Notes under the pieces: generated by a model | Databases searched by the model: none | Told to the model about the DNA's origin: nothing | Seen by the model: only the letters and a program-made list of their open reading frames with translations | Shown: piece after piece, positions 49,207 to 58,389 of the stretch | Position numbering within the stretch: position 1 is the first letter of the stretch | Layout of the letters: each line of letters starts with the position of its first letter | DNA from: Roseibium sp. MMSF_3412 | Lineage (GTDB): Bacteria; Pseudomonadota; Alphaproteobacteria; Rhizobiales; Stappiaceae | Reading direction: 5' to 3' | Assembly (NCBI RefSeq): GCF_030733265.1 | Contig: NZ_JASHJI010000005.1 | Coordinates: forward strand, 186,001 to 250,000 | DNA: 64,000 nucleotides | Position numbers and translations under genes: made by a program

Positions 49207-49743
49207 TTACATGGCTGCTGCCGCACGTGCGGCCTGGTCGTAGTTGCCGGACACAAGCCGCAACGTCGCGGCCAAGCGGGACAACTCGCTTTCGTCGAGA
49301 CCCAGCGCCTTCATCGGCTCGACCAGCAATGCCTCGCGCAGCCGCCTGTATTCAAGACAGGCGGTTTCGCCGGCTGCGGTAATTTCCGCTGTTTTCTCCT
49401 TGCCGCGGCGGCCGGACGCAATCAGCCCGGCCTTCTGGAGTTTCTTCATGGCATAGGTCACGGTGTGCGTGTCTTCGATATTCAGAACAAGGCAGATGTC
49501 GGACAACGTTTTTGCCCGCCCCCGGTGGTTGACCGTGTGAAGCACGAGGACGTCAAGAGGGCCAAGGCCCTCGGACCCGCTGGCAGCGATGCACCGCACC
49601 ATCCAGCGATGGTAGGCGTTCACCATCATGGTAACGGCAAATTCGATTTCCGAGAGTGCCGGCATCGCCCCTGACGCAAGATGCGCGGCCGAGACAACCG
49701 GGCCGATTGGACTATCACTCTTGGTTCCAGACTTTCCCGACAC
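49207..49743 (-). CDS. MarR-like winged-helix regulator
   Basis: The 178 residues have a MarR-type core: helices at about 30-55 (EFAVTMMVNAYHRWMVRC), then the winged helix GPLDVLVLHTVNHRGRAKTL and EDTHTVTYAMKKLQKAGLIA, wing GRRGKEKTAEIT, and C-terminal dimer helices. It starts 26 bases after the dctM-like gene on the same strand, so it is probably the last gene of the TRAP operon and its regulator. I propose that it binds the TTTATCGATAAA sites upstream of the TRAP and oxoprolinase genes. Confidence 0.88.
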   Translation of the reverse strand: MSGKSGTKSDSPIGPVVSAAHLASGAMPALSEIEFAVTMMVNAYHRWMVRCIAASGSEGLGPLDVLVLHTVNHRGRAKTLSDICLVLNIEDTHTVTYAMKKLQKAGLIASGRRGKEKTAEITAAGETACLEYRRLREALLVEPMKALGLDESELSRLAATLRLVSGNYDQAARAAAAM

Positions 49744-49769
49744 CGTTCCGACCTCTCCCTAAGGCATAA

Positions 49770-51074
49770 TCAGTTGCTCAGCATCGACTGCGGAAGCCAA
49801 AGAGCCAAGCCCGGGAAGGCAACAATCAGCACCACGGCAAGGATCATCAACAGGAAGAATGGCAACGCCATACGCGCGACCGAGAAAATATTCCGCCCCG
49901 TCATGCCCTGCAACACGAACAGATTGAAGCCGACCGGAGGGGTAATCTGGCTCATTTCAACGACCAGCACCAGATAGATACCGAACCAGATAAGGTCGAG
50001 CCCGGCCTGCTCCACCATGGGCAGGATCACCGACGTCGTTAGCACCACGACGGAAATACCGTCGAGGAAACAGCCCAGAACAACGAAAAACAGGGTCAGT
50101 GCGATCAGCAGTGCATAGGGTGACAGCTCCATCGCTCCAATCCAGGAAGCAAGTTCTCGCGGGATTCCCGTGTACCCCATGGCAACCGTCAGGAAAGCGG
50201 CTCCCGCCAGAATGAAGGCAATCATGCAGGACGTGCGCGTCGCGCCCATCAGCGCATCCACAAAGCTCCTGCGCGAGAGCGTTCCGGAGGCCCATGACAA
50301 AAGCAGCGACAGGGTCACGCCAATCGCGGCCGCCTCCGTGGGAGACGCCAGTCCGGCATAGATGGAGCCGATTACACCAACAATAAGACCAATGACCGGA
50401 AACAGGCGCCGCGTTGACTTCAAGCGTTCCAGGAATGGAATGGCCTCTTCCCTCGGTGGCATTTTGGAGCGGTTCAGGATGGACCAGAACGCAACATAGC
50501 CCATGAAAAGTATGCACAGCATGGCGCCCGGCAGCACGCCGGCCATGAACAGGCGGGCGATGGATTGCTCCGTCGCAGCCCCGTAGACGATCAAGATTAT
50601 AGACGGCGGGATCAGGAGCCCCAGCGTTCCCGACCCGGCGAGCGTACCGATGGCGATCCGTTCATCGTAGCCGCGTTGCTTCAGCTCGGGCAAAGACATG
50701 CGACCGATCGTGGCGGTGGTTGCGGCAGATGACCCGGAAACGGCCGCGAAGATGCCGCAGCCAAGGATGTTCACGTGCAGAAGCCGGCCCGGCAGGTTGC
50801 GCATCCATGGCGACAACCCCGCAAACATGTCTTCCGACAGGCGGGAGCGGAACAGGATCTCGCCCATCCAGATGAACATCGGCAACGCCGTGAGGTCCCA
50901 GGAGTTCGCGGCCCCCCAGATGGTCGTTGCCATGACCGGCCCGGCCGGGACCGAGACCAGCGCAATCATTGCGGCCAGGGCCACACCGAGGAGAGCGACG
51001 GCAACCCAGATCCCGGTTGCCAGGGCAGCCAGCATTCCAAGACCGAGAAACAGTGCGATCAGGGAGAGGTCCAT
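49770..51074 (-). CDS. TRAP transporter large permease (DctM-like)
   Basis: Ion-driven transport channel subunit, 434 residues with about 12 membrane segments. Recognisable family parts are the N-terminal ALFLGLGMLAALATGIWVAV and GSSAATTATIGRMSLPELKQ. The stretch SGTLGLLIPPSIILIVYGAA follows, and near the end VEMSQITPPVGFNLFVLQGM. The start shares its first base with the last base of the dctQ-like stop region (both at 51074), so they are coupled. Together with the upstream binding protein it forms a complete tripartite transporter, probably for an organic acid or 5-oxoproline-like compound. Confidence 0.95.
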   Translation of the reverse strand: MDLSLIALFLGLGMLAALATGIWVAVALLGVALAAMIALVSVPAGPVMATTIWGAANSWDLTALPMFIWMGEILFRSRLSEDMFAGLSPWMRNLPGRLLHVNILGCGIFAAVSGSSAATTATIGRMSLPELKQRGYDERIAIGTLAGSGTLGLLIPPSIILIVYGAATEQSIARLFMAGVLPGAMLCILFMGYVAFWSILNRSKMPPREEAIPFLERLKSTRRLFPVIGLIVGVIGSIYAGLASPTEAAAIGVTLSLLLSWASGTLSRRSFVDALMGATRTSCMIAFILAGAAFLTVAMGYTGIPRELASWIGAMELSPYALLIALTLFFVVLGCFLDGISVVVLTTSVILPMVEQAGLDLIWFGIYLVLVVEMSQITPPVGFNLFVLQGMTGRNIFSVARMALPFFLLMILAVVLIVAFPGLALWLPQSMLSN

Positions 51075-51631
51075 TATTCTTTCCCTTCGATCACGTCGTC
51101 CTTGACGACGGCTTCAAAACTCGGCTCGCTTCCGGCCAGGATCTGCACGAGATCGTCGAAGAGTGAGATCGAGAAGACCATCAACCCGAGTGTCATGACG
51201 ATCTGCGGATAGACGAGAGGAATGGGAATGATACCGTAGGAGGTTTCGTTGTAGCTGTAGCTGTCGAACGCCAGCCAGCCGGCGTGCCAGGTGAAATAGG
51301 ATGCAAGCGCGCATGCCACGGCTACGGCCCAGAGGTTCAGAAAACGTGCAAATGCGGGCGGCACGGCCTGAAGCAGGATCGAGACTCGAATGTGATCGCT
51401 GTTGCGCAGCGTTCCTGCCAGCGCCAGAAACGAGGCTCCGACCAGAAGAAACCCGGCAATTTCCGCGAGGGATGGCACCTGCAGGCCCAACGGTTCCAGG
51501 CCGAAAAGTTTCCTTGCGCCGTCGAACAGTCTTCCACACACCTGAAAGACCACAAGACTGGCGATCACCACGAGGCAGCAGGCAGCCAGAGCCGTTGACG
51601 CCTGATACAGCGAATTCAAAGCCTTACGCAT
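51074..51631 (-). CDS. TRAP transporter small permease (DctQ-like)
   Basis: Four-helix membrane subunit of 185 residues that associates with the large permease. Helices are seen at about 10-30 (ALAACCLVVIASLVVFQVCG), 50-70 (AEIAGFLLVGASFLALAGTL), 90-115 and 135-160. It lies between the binding protein gene and the large permease gene. A terminator-like hairpin precedes it, which should lower its level relative to the binding protein. Confidence 0.92.
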   Translation of the reverse strand: MRKALNSLYQASTALAACCLVVIASLVVFQVCGRLFDGARKLFGLEPLGLQVPSLAEIAGFLLVGASFLALAGTLRNSDHIRVSILLQAVPPAFARFLNLWAVAVACALASYFTWHAGWLAFDSYSYNETSYGIIPIPLVYPQIVMTLGLMVFSISLFDDLVQILAGSEPSFEAVVKDDVIEGKE

Positions 51632-51662
51632 CGGTTTCCCCTACCGGATAAGCAGCTTGTTA

Positions 51663-51698
51663 TAAAAACGCCGGGCTCTTCCGGCCCGGCGCTTTTGC
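51663..51698 (-). terminator. Terminator-like hairpin between TRAP binding protein and permease genes
   Basis: CGCCGGGC pairs with GCCCGGCG around a seven-base loop, followed on the minus strand by TTTTTATA. It probably stops part of the transcription, giving more binding protein than permease, a common design in transport operons. Confidence 0.8.
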
Positions 51699-51706
51699 TG
51701 TCTTTG

Positions 51707-52702
51707 TTAGTTCTTGTAAGCTTCAATGACGGCCGCACCGGCTTCGCCGGCGTTGTCCTGCCATTCGGCGGCCATGGTTTCCCCGATTGCGGCAAGATCC
51801 TCGATCAGTTGCTTGCTCGGCTGAACCACCTTGATGCCGTTCTCGATCAGAACATTGGTCTTGGTTTTGGTTTCGACTTTGGAGGCTTCCCAGCCACGCT
51901 TCTCGGCGAGCTCGGCAGCTTCCAGCACCGCGGCTTTTTCTGCATCACTCAGACCATCGAATGCGCGCTTGTTGACGATTACCATGTTCTTCGGCAGCCA
52001 GGCCTGGGTGTCGTGGTAATGGGTCAGGAAGTCCCAGGCCTTGGAGTTGGCACCGGTGGACGGCGATGTGATCATTGCCTCGACACGGCCGGTGGAAAAA
52101 GCGGTCGCGATGTCCGGCACCTCAACCTGCGTCGGCACTGCACCGGCAAGCTGCGCAAGACGTTCGGTCGCCGCGTTGTAGGCGCGGAACTTGAGACCTT
52201 TCAGATCATCTCCCGCAACGACTTCCTTCTTCGCATAGATGCCCTGCGGCGGCCACGGCACGGCAAACAGCAGCTGCAGGCCCTGCTCGCCCAGCTTCTC
52301 CTCAAGGCCCGGCTTGGACGCCTGGTAGAGTTTCCATGCCTTGTCGTAGGACGGTGCCAGGAAAGGAACGGAATCCACACCGAAAACGGCATCTTCGTTG
52401 GCGAGACGTGAAACCAGAACCTCACCGATCGGTGCCAGTCCCTTGCGGACGGAATTCTTGATCTCCGGATGCTTGAACAGCGACCCGGCGGAGTGAACCG
52501 TAATCGTCAGGGAACCGTCGGTTTTCGCACTAACGTCGTCGGCGAAAGCCGCAATGTTCTGCGTGTGAAAATTACTGTCGCCGTAAGGGGTCGGCATGTC
52601 CCACTTGGTTTCGGCCGATGCCACGGCAAGCCCGGCAAGGCCGAAAACGGCAGCGGTCGCCAGACGGACACCGGCTTTGTTCAAAATACGTGAATGCAGC
52701 AT
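51707..52702 (-). CDS. TRAP transporter solute-binding protein (DctP-like)
   Basis: Periplasmic binding protein of 331 residues. A Sec signal at about 1-30 ends AVASAETKW. The mature protein begins with the segment KWDMPTPYGDSNFHTQNIAA. The conserved selectivity region is DLKGLKFRAYNAATERLAQL, with the Arg that pairs with a ligand carboxylate, followed by AVPTQVEVPDIATAFSTGRV and SPSTGANSKAWDFLTHYHDT. The ligand should therefore carry a carboxylate. Its promoter region holds a TTTATCGATAAA palindrome also found before the 5-oxoprolinase gene, so 5-oxoproline or a related ring compound is a candidate ligand. Confidence 0.94.
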   Translation of the reverse strand: MLHSRILNKAGVRLATAAVFGLAGLAVASAETKWDMPTPYGDSNFHTQNIAAFADDVSAKTDGSLTITVHSAGSLFKHPEIKNSVRKGLAPIGEVLVSRLANEDAVFGVDSVPFLAPSYDKAWKLYQASKPGLEEKLGEQGLQLLFAVPWPPQGIYAKKEVVAGDDLKGLKFRAYNAATERLAQLAGAVPTQVEVPDIATAFSTGRVEAMITSPSTGANSKAWDFLTHYHDTQAWLPKNMVIVNKRAFDGLSDAEKAAVLEAAELAEKRGWEASKVETKTKTNVLIENGIKVVQPSKQLIEDLAAIGETMAAEWQDNAGEAGAAVIEAYKN

Positions 52703-52825
52703 GAAGTTCTCCTCTTGGAAGCCGGATCCATCCCGGCCTGATGCTGTTTCCTGTGCCTTGTTCTCGGCACCTCGGAAAAGCGCATCCGAAGCAAAGCTAG
52801 ACTCAAAAAATCAAAACATCAACGT

Positions 52826-52837
52826 TTTATCGATAAA
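52826..52837. promoter_or_regulatory. TTTATCGATAAA operator, TRAP side
   Basis: Perfect 12-base palindrome between the binding protein gene (start 52702, minus) and the glycosyltransferase gene (plus). On the minus strand the longer context ATAATTTATCGATAAAACGT matches the site at 54484-54495 over 16 of 18 bases or so around the centre. Confidence 0.6.
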
Positions 52838-52925
52838 TTATCATCGAAAAGTCAATGACAGATCGCTCTTTCTTCTTTGAAACGAATTGTCTAGCGTCGC
52901 TAATTCATTGCGGGAGAACAAAAAA

Positions 52926-54422
52926 GTGCTGCAGACGACCGGAGAAAGCCGCTCTACCAGGATCGCGGGCACTTTGCTTCTTGTCGTGGTGCTCGCCGCA
53001 GCGGCCGCACTAAGGCTTATTGATCTCGACCGGACGAGTATCTGGTACGACGAGGCGGTCAGCTGGAGTCAGTCGAACGGTTCCCTGCTGGCATTGTTGG
53101 AAAGCGTTGCAACCGACAATTACCCGCCGCTGCACAACATCATTTTGTGGATGACGATTCCGGTGATCGGCGACGGCGAAACAGCTCTTCGCCTGCCATC
53201 GGCCCTCCTGGGCGTGGTCGCCGTGTTGCTCACCTTTTTGGCTGGCAAGCTTCTGGCAGGACGCATCGCCGGGCTGACAGCAGCGGCCCTGCTTGCCCTT
53301 TCGCCGTTCCACATCTGGTATTCGACCGAAGCCCGCATGTACGCGCTTCAGGCGGCTTGCGGGCTGGCCTATCTGCTCGCGACACTCAAGGTGTTGAACA
53401 GAGCATCGGCATTGTGGCTCACATTGCTCGCACTCTTTGGCGCCCTTTTTCTCTATAGTCACGTTTACGCGATCCTCACCTTCGCGTCAGTCGGAACTGT
53501 CTGCGCGTTCTTCACGCTTCGGGACCTGATCTCCGGCCGGTCCGCCGGTCAGTCGAATGCCTTGCGCGCGTGCCTGGCAATGGGCATCAGCACCGTTGCC
53601 TTTCTGCCCTGGCTGTACCTTCTCACAATTCGCGCAAGCTCCGTCGCAGAGGCGGGCTTCTGGATCGCCTTTCCGGACCTTCCGTTCCTGAAGACCATGA
53701 TTTTCGGGATCACCGGGTCCCTGCTTCTTTTCTGGTTGCTGCTCTTCCTGGCGTTGCTTTGCATTCTGCCGGTTAACTTTCAACACGATCCGCAAAAACC
53801 GCCCTCACCCTTTGATCCGCGTATGCTCACGATATGCATCGCCTTTACATTCGGCCCCGTGGTGCTCGCCTATCTCTACTCGCTGTTTGTTCAGCCGATC
53901 CTTTTCGATCGCTACCTCATCGCATCGTGGCCGGGCCTGCTGTTGCTGGCATCCGCAGGCGCAAATCGCGTCTCGCCCAAGGTGGTACCTGCAGCGCTGA
54001 TCGCAGTCTCGCTGGTTCTCACGTTTCCCGAGCTCAGATTCACCCTCACCGAGAAAGTCAGACCGGAATGGCGCGGGATAGCCGGGGCCTATCTTTCTGA
54101 GAGGTCTGAAGATGATCGGCTCATGCTGTACAAGGGGTTCGCTGCACCCGCATTGGCATACTACCTGAGGGCACCCGGCAGCTTTATAACTGCCGAAACA
54201 GCCGAGGACATCGTGCCGTATGAGCGCGCCTCCCGGGCAGGCAATGACTGGCTGCTTGTGGTACACACCAACCCGCAAGAACTCGCAGCCGCAAGACAAG
54301 CGTTCGACTTGGAGGCAGACGAACCTTTTGCACGCACCTTTGGCTGGGGTGCCAGCGGATTGTCGCTTTTCAGGAAACCGGCGCAAGACAGAGCGGAGAC
54401 CATGTCGGAAAATCACAATTAA
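52926..54422 (+). CDS. GT39-like membrane glycosyltransferase
   Basis: Polytopic membrane protein of the ArnT/PMT superfamily, 498 residues from the GTG at 52926, which has GGGAG at a good distance; a TTG at 52887 is the other candidate. The first membrane segment (TLLLVVVLAAAAALRLIDL) is followed by DRTSIWYDEAVSWSQ, the acidic catalytic loop of this group. The next loop is TDNYPPLHNIILWM, and then SPFHIWYSTEARMYALQAAC. About ten further hydrophobic segments follow. It should transfer a sugar from a polyprenyl-phosphate carrier to an envelope acceptor. It has no evident link to the transport genes around it. Confidence 0.85.
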   Translation: MLQTTGESRSTRIAGTLLLVVVLAAAAALRLIDLDRTSIWYDEAVSWSQSNGSLLALLESVATDNYPPLHNIILWMTIPVIGDGETALRLPSALLGVVAVLLTFLAGKLLAGRIAGLTAAALLALSPFHIWYSTEARMYALQAACGLAYLLATLKVLNRASALWLTLLALFGALFLYSHVYAILTFASVGTVCAFFTLRDLISGRSAGQSNALRACLAMGISTVAFLPWLYLLTIRASSVAEAGFWIAFPDLPFLKTMIFGITGSLLLFWLLLFLALLCILPVNFQHDPQKPPSPFDPRMLTICIAFTFGPVVLAYLYSLFVQPILFDRYLIASWPGLLLLASAGANRVSPKVVPAALIAVSLVLTFPELRFTLTEKVRPEWRGIAGAYLSERSEDDRLMLYKGFAAPALAYYLRAPGSFITAETAEDIVPYERASRAGNDWLLVVHTNPQELAAARQAFDLEADEPFARTFGWGASGLSLFRKPAQDRAETMSENHN

Positions 54423-54483
54423 ATCACTGATCTCGATGACTTTTACATCTCAAATGCGGAATTCGGAATTTTCTCATCGACAA

Positions 54484-54495
54484 TTTATCGATAAA
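54484..54495. promoter_or_regulatory. TTTATCGATAAA operator, oxoprolinase side
   Basis: The same 12-base palindrome as at 52826-52837, here in the context ACAATTTATCGATAAAATGT, 91 bases before the 5-oxoprolinase start. Its AT-richness stands out in GC-rich DNA. It is a likely binding site for a dimeric regulator, possibly the MarR-like protein encoded at 49207-49743. Confidence 0.6.
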
Positions 54496-54586
54496 ATGTC
54501 AACATAAAGCCACTAACGTTCAAATCAGAACCGACCGAAGCTGAAACACCGTGAGAATTTCAGTTTGAGACACCAGAGGAAAGAAA

Positions 54587-57500
54587 ATGACAGCGAAGTG
54601 GGACTTTTGGATCGACCGGGGCGGCACTTTCACGGATATCGTCGGCCGTTCGCCTGACGGCACTCTGCATCCCCACAAGGTGCTGTCGGAAAATCCGGAA
54701 GCCTATCGCGACGCCGCGATCCAGGGTATCCGCGAACTGCTCGGTGTGGATAGGGGCGCGCCGATACCGTCCGACCAGGTCGCGACCGTCAAGATGGGCA
54801 CAACGGTGGCAACCAATGCGCTTCTGGAGCGCAAGGGGGAACGCACGGCACTTTTCATTACGGCCGGATTCCGAGATGCGCTCGAGATCGGTTACCAGGC
54901 CCGCCCGAAGATCTTTGCCAAGGAAATCATCAAGCCCGAGTTGCTCTATGAGCGTGTCCATGAAATCAAAGAGCGCGTGCGCGCAGACGGCACCGTGGAG
55001 ACAGCAATTGATGAAAGCCAGGCTCGCGCTGAAATGCAGGCCGCATGGGATGCCGGCATTCGCTCCATTGCCATCGTGTTGATGCACGCCTACGCTTTCC
55101 CGTCGCACGAAAAGACGCTCAGAAAAATCGCGGAAGACATCGGGTTTCCGCAGATTTCGGTGTCTCACGAGGTCTCGCCGCTGATGAAACTGGTCGGGCG
55201 CGGCGATACCACGATCGTCGACGCCTATCTCTCGCCGATCCTGCGCCGTTATGTCGACCAGGTTCAGGCTGAACTCGGCGAAGGTCCGCGCCTCATGTTC
55301 ATGCAGTCGTCCGGCGGATTGACCGCGGCGGACCTGTTCCAGGGAAAGGACGCCATCCTGTCCGGTCCGGCCGGCGGCGTCGTCGGCGCGGTCGAAACCT
55401 CCCGCATGGCCGGTTACGACAAGATCATCGGCTTTGACATGGGTGGCACCTCCACGGATGTCTGTCATTTCGAGGGTGACTACGAGCGTGCCTTTGAGAC
55501 CGAAGTGGCAGGTGTGCGCATGCGCGCGCCGATGATGATGATTCACACGGTCGCTGCCGGAGGCGGGTCCATCCTGCATTATACGGACGGCCGCTTTCAG
55601 GTCGGTCCGGATTCGGCAGGAGCCAACCCGGGGCCGGCCTGTTACCGGCGCGGCGGGCCACTGACGGTCACTGACGCCAACCTGATGACGGGAAAACTCG
55701 CACCTGCGTTCTTCCCGAAAATCTTCGGCCCCAATCAGGATCAGCCGCTGGATGGGGAAACCGTCCGGGAAAAGTTCGAGACGCTTGCTACCGAAATCGG
55801 CGATGGCCGCACGGCGGAAGAGGTCGCCGACGGTTTTCTGAAGATCGCGGTCGAGAACATGGCGAACGCGATCAAGAAAATCTCGGTTCAACGCGGCTAT
55901 GACGTCACCGAATACGCCCTCACCTGTTTCGGTGGAGCCGGTGGACAGACGGGATGCCGCGTTGCAGACAGCCTTGGCATGACCACCGTCATTCTGCACC
56001 CCTTCTCCGGAATTCTTTCAGCCTACGGCATGGGGCTCGCCGATATTCGCGCAGACCGGCAGAAAGCGGTCGTCAAGACACTGACGGCGGATCTGTTGCC
56101 GGAGCTTGCCGCACTCAGAGACGAGCTGGCCCGGCAGACCGAAGCCGAGCTTGAGCGGCAGGCTGTACCGGTTGAAGCCCGACGCTCAACGGCGACGGCC
56201 CATTTGCGCTACGACGGAACGGACACGCCCCTGCCCGTTCTGCTTGATGGCGTTGCTGAAATGCGGGCAGCCTTCGAAGAGGCCCACAAGAAGCAGTTCG
56301 GCTTCGCCTATGACAACAAGCCGATTGTTGTTGAAGCGCTCGAGGTGGAAACCGCCGGCGGTGGCGCCGGCCTCGTCGAACCGGACCTCAGCCTTTCATC
56401 GGACACCCCTGACGTCGCTGAAACAACACGCCTTTACTCGGAGGGCACGTGGCATGACGCAGGCATCTACAAGCGCAATGCCCTGAAACCCGGCACACGC
56501 GTTACCGGACCGGCGGTGATCATCGAACCGCACGCGACGATCGCGGTCGAGGACGGCTGGCAGGCGGAAGTCAACTCCAAGGATCACGTTATCCTGAAGC
56601 GCGTCGTCCCTCTCAAACGGGCAAGCGCCGTTGGCACCCATGCCGATCCGGTGATGCTGGAAGTGTTCAACAACCTGTTCATGTCCATCGCCGAGCAGAT
56701 GGGCGTCACGCTCCAGAACACGGCCTATTCCGTCAACATCAAGGAACGGCTGGATTTCTCCTGCGCCGTTTTTGATGCAAACGGTGCCCTGGTCGCAAAC
56801 GCCCCGCACATGCCGGTGCATCTCGGCTCCATGGACCGGTCGGTCGAAACGATCATCAAGCTGAACAAAGGCAAGATCAAACCCGGTGATGTCTTTGCGC
56901 TGAACGCCCCCTATAACGGCGGCACACACCTGCCCGATATCACGGTGGTATCGCCGGTCTTTGACGACGACGGCAAGGAGATCCTGTTCTGGTCCGCTTC
57001 GCGCGGTCACCATGCGGATGTCGGTGGCTCGGCGCCGGGCTCGATGACCCCGCGCGCAACCAATGTCGATGAGGAAGGCGTTCTTTTTGACAACTTCAAG
57101 ATCGTCGACGAGGGGCGTTTCTGCGAAGAAGAACTGGTCGAACTTCTGACCGACCACGCCTATCCGGCGCGGAACCCGCATCAGAATGTTGCTGACCTGT
57201 CTGCCCAGATCGCTGCAAACGAGAAGGGCATCCAGGAACTGCGCAAGATGGTCGCGCATTTCGGTCTGGACGTTGTCCAGGCCTATATGGGTCACGTGCA
57301 GGACAATGCCGAGGAAAGTGTCCGCCGCGTCATCGAAGCTCTGAAGGAGTCCGAGTACGAATATCCAACCGATCAGGGATCCGTGATCAAGGTCAGGATC
57401 TCCGTCGACAAGGAAAAGCGCGAGGCGACCGTCGACTTCACGGGGACTTCCGGCATGAAGCTGAACAACTTCAATGCTCCGGAACCGGTGACCCGTGCCG

Positions 57501-58171
57501 CGATCCTTTACTGTTTCCGCGTGATGGTGGAAGGCGACATTCCGATGAATGCCGGCTGCCTCAAGCCGATAAATATCATCATTCCCGACGATTGCATGTT
57601 GCGCCCGTCCTACCCTGCCGCTGTTGTTGCAGGAAATGTCGAGACCTCTCAGCACGTCACGAACGCCGTTTTCGCAGCGCTTGGTGCCATGGCCAACGCA
57701 CAGGGAACGATGAACAACCTGACATTCGGCAACGACACATATCAGTATTATGAAACCATCTGCTCCGGCTCTCCCGCCGGGCCCGGGTTCAACGGCACCG
57801 ATGGTGTCCATACCCATATGACCAATTCACGGCTTACGGACCCTGAAGTGCTTGAATTCCGCTTCCCGGTCCTGCTTGAGGATTTTCACATCCGCAAAGG
57901 TTCCGGCGGCAAGGGAACCTGGTCTGCCGGTGACGGCACGCGGCGGACGCTGCGCTTCCTGGAAAAAATGGATTGCGCCATTCTGTCTTCGCACAGAAGC
58001 ATCAGGCCCAAGGGCATGAACGGCGGCGAGGACGGGGAACTCGGAAGCACGGAAGTGCGCCGTCTAAACGGCGCGATCGAAGTGCTGGAGGGGGGTGACC
58101 AGACCGTGCTTGAACCCGGCGAAGCGGTCACGGTAATTACCCCGACCGCAGGAGGCTGGGGCCAACCCTGA
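54587..58171 (+). CDS. 5-oxoprolinase / hydantoinase, fused HyuA-HyuB
   Basis: ATP-dependent ring-opening amidohydrolase of 1194 residues. Residues 1-680 are the HyuA-like ATPase half, with DRGGTFTD at 10-17, [15 protein letters not shown], and the second phosphate motif [14 protein letters not shown]. Residues from 690 are the HyuB-like half ([20 protein letters not shown], later [20 protein letters not shown]). Full-length fusions of this size open 5-oxo-L-proline to glutamate; separate subunits often act on hydantoins or N-methylhydantoin. The substrate is therefore likely but not certain. The gene has its own terminator and shares a palindrome with the TRAP operon. Confidence 0.93.
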   Translation: MTAKWDFWIDRGGTFTDIVGRSPDGTLHPHKVLSENPEAYRDAAIQGIRELLGVDRGAPIPSDQVATVKMGTTVATNALLERKGERTALFITAGFRDALEIGYQARPKIFAKEIIKPELLYERVHEIKERVRADGTVETAIDESQARAEMQAAWDAGIRSIAIVLMHAYAFPSHEKTLRKIAEDIGFPQISVSHEVSPLMKLVGRGDTTIVDAYLSPILRRYVDQVQAELGEGPRLMFMQSSGGLTAADLFQGKDAILSGPAGGVVGAVETSRMAGYDKIIGFDMGGTSTDVCHFEGDYERAFETEVAGVRMRAPMMMIHTVAAGGGSILHYTDGRFQVGPDSAGANPGPACYRRGGPLTVTDANLMTGKLAPAFFPKIFGPNQDQPLDGETVREKFETLATEIGDGRTAEEVADGFLKIAVENMANAIKKISVQRGYDVTEYALTCFGGAGGQTGCRVADSLGMTTVILHPFSGILSAYGMGLADIRADRQKAVVKTLTADLLPELAALRDELARQTEAELERQAVPVEARRSTATAHLRYDGTDTPLPVLLDGVAEMRAAFEEAHKKQFGFAYDNKPIVVEALEVETAGGGAGLVEPDLSLSSDTPDVAETTRLYSEGTWHDAGIYKRNALKPGTRVTGPAVIIEPHATIAVEDGWQAEVNSKDHVILKRVVPLKRASAVGTHADPVMLEVFNNLFMSIAEQMGVTLQNTAYSVNIKERLDFSCAVFDANGALVANAPHMPVHLGSMDRSVETIIKLNKGKIKPGDVFALNAPYNGGTHLPDITVVSPVFDDDGKEILFWSASRGHHADVGGSAPGSMTPRATNVDEEGVLFDNFKIVDEGRFCEEELVELLTDHAYPARNPHQNVADLSAQIAANEKGIQELRKMVAHFGLDVVQAYMGHVQDNAEESVRRVIEALKESEYEYPTDQGSVIKVRISVDKEKREATVDFTGTSGMKLNNFNAPEPVTRAAILYCFRVMVEGDIPMNAGCLKPINIIIPDDCMLRPSYPAAVVAGNVETSQHVTNAVFAALGAMANAQGTMNNLTFGNDTYQYYETICSGSPAGPGFNGTDGVHTHMTNSRLTDPEVLEFRFPVLLEDFHIRKGSGGKGTWSAGDGTRRTLRFLEKMDCAILSSHRSIRPKGMNGGEDGELGSTEVRRLNGAIEVLEGGDQTVLEPGEAVTVITPTAGGWGQP

Positions 58172-58201
58172 TCTTCCTTCATTGATGAAAGACGTTTGAC
58201 A

Positions 58202-58237
58202 AGCCGCTCTCTTCCGGAGAGCGGCTTTCTTTTGTTT
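58202..58237 (+). terminator. Rho-independent terminator of the oxoprolinase gene
   Basis: AGCCGCTCTC pairs with GAGAGCGGCT around TTCCG, followed by TTCTTTTGTTT. It lies about 30 bases after the stop. Confidence 0.92.
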
Positions 58238-58389
58238 GATCAACTTAAATACCGTTATTTCTATCAATAGGCGAAATTTACAACTAAAACCTGAGGGAAA
58301 AGACTTAACTCAATTTTCAACGCATGCTCGCTAAATATAGAAGAATTACGTTGCGTTTTCAGGTGATTCAGAAGAATTGCGAGACAAAC

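Noticed and set aside
54560-57817. Two long minus-strand open frames (about 479 and 473 residues)
   Set aside because: Both are antisense to the oxoprolinase gene, whose frame is clearly conserved; no ribosome sites or recognisable motifs.
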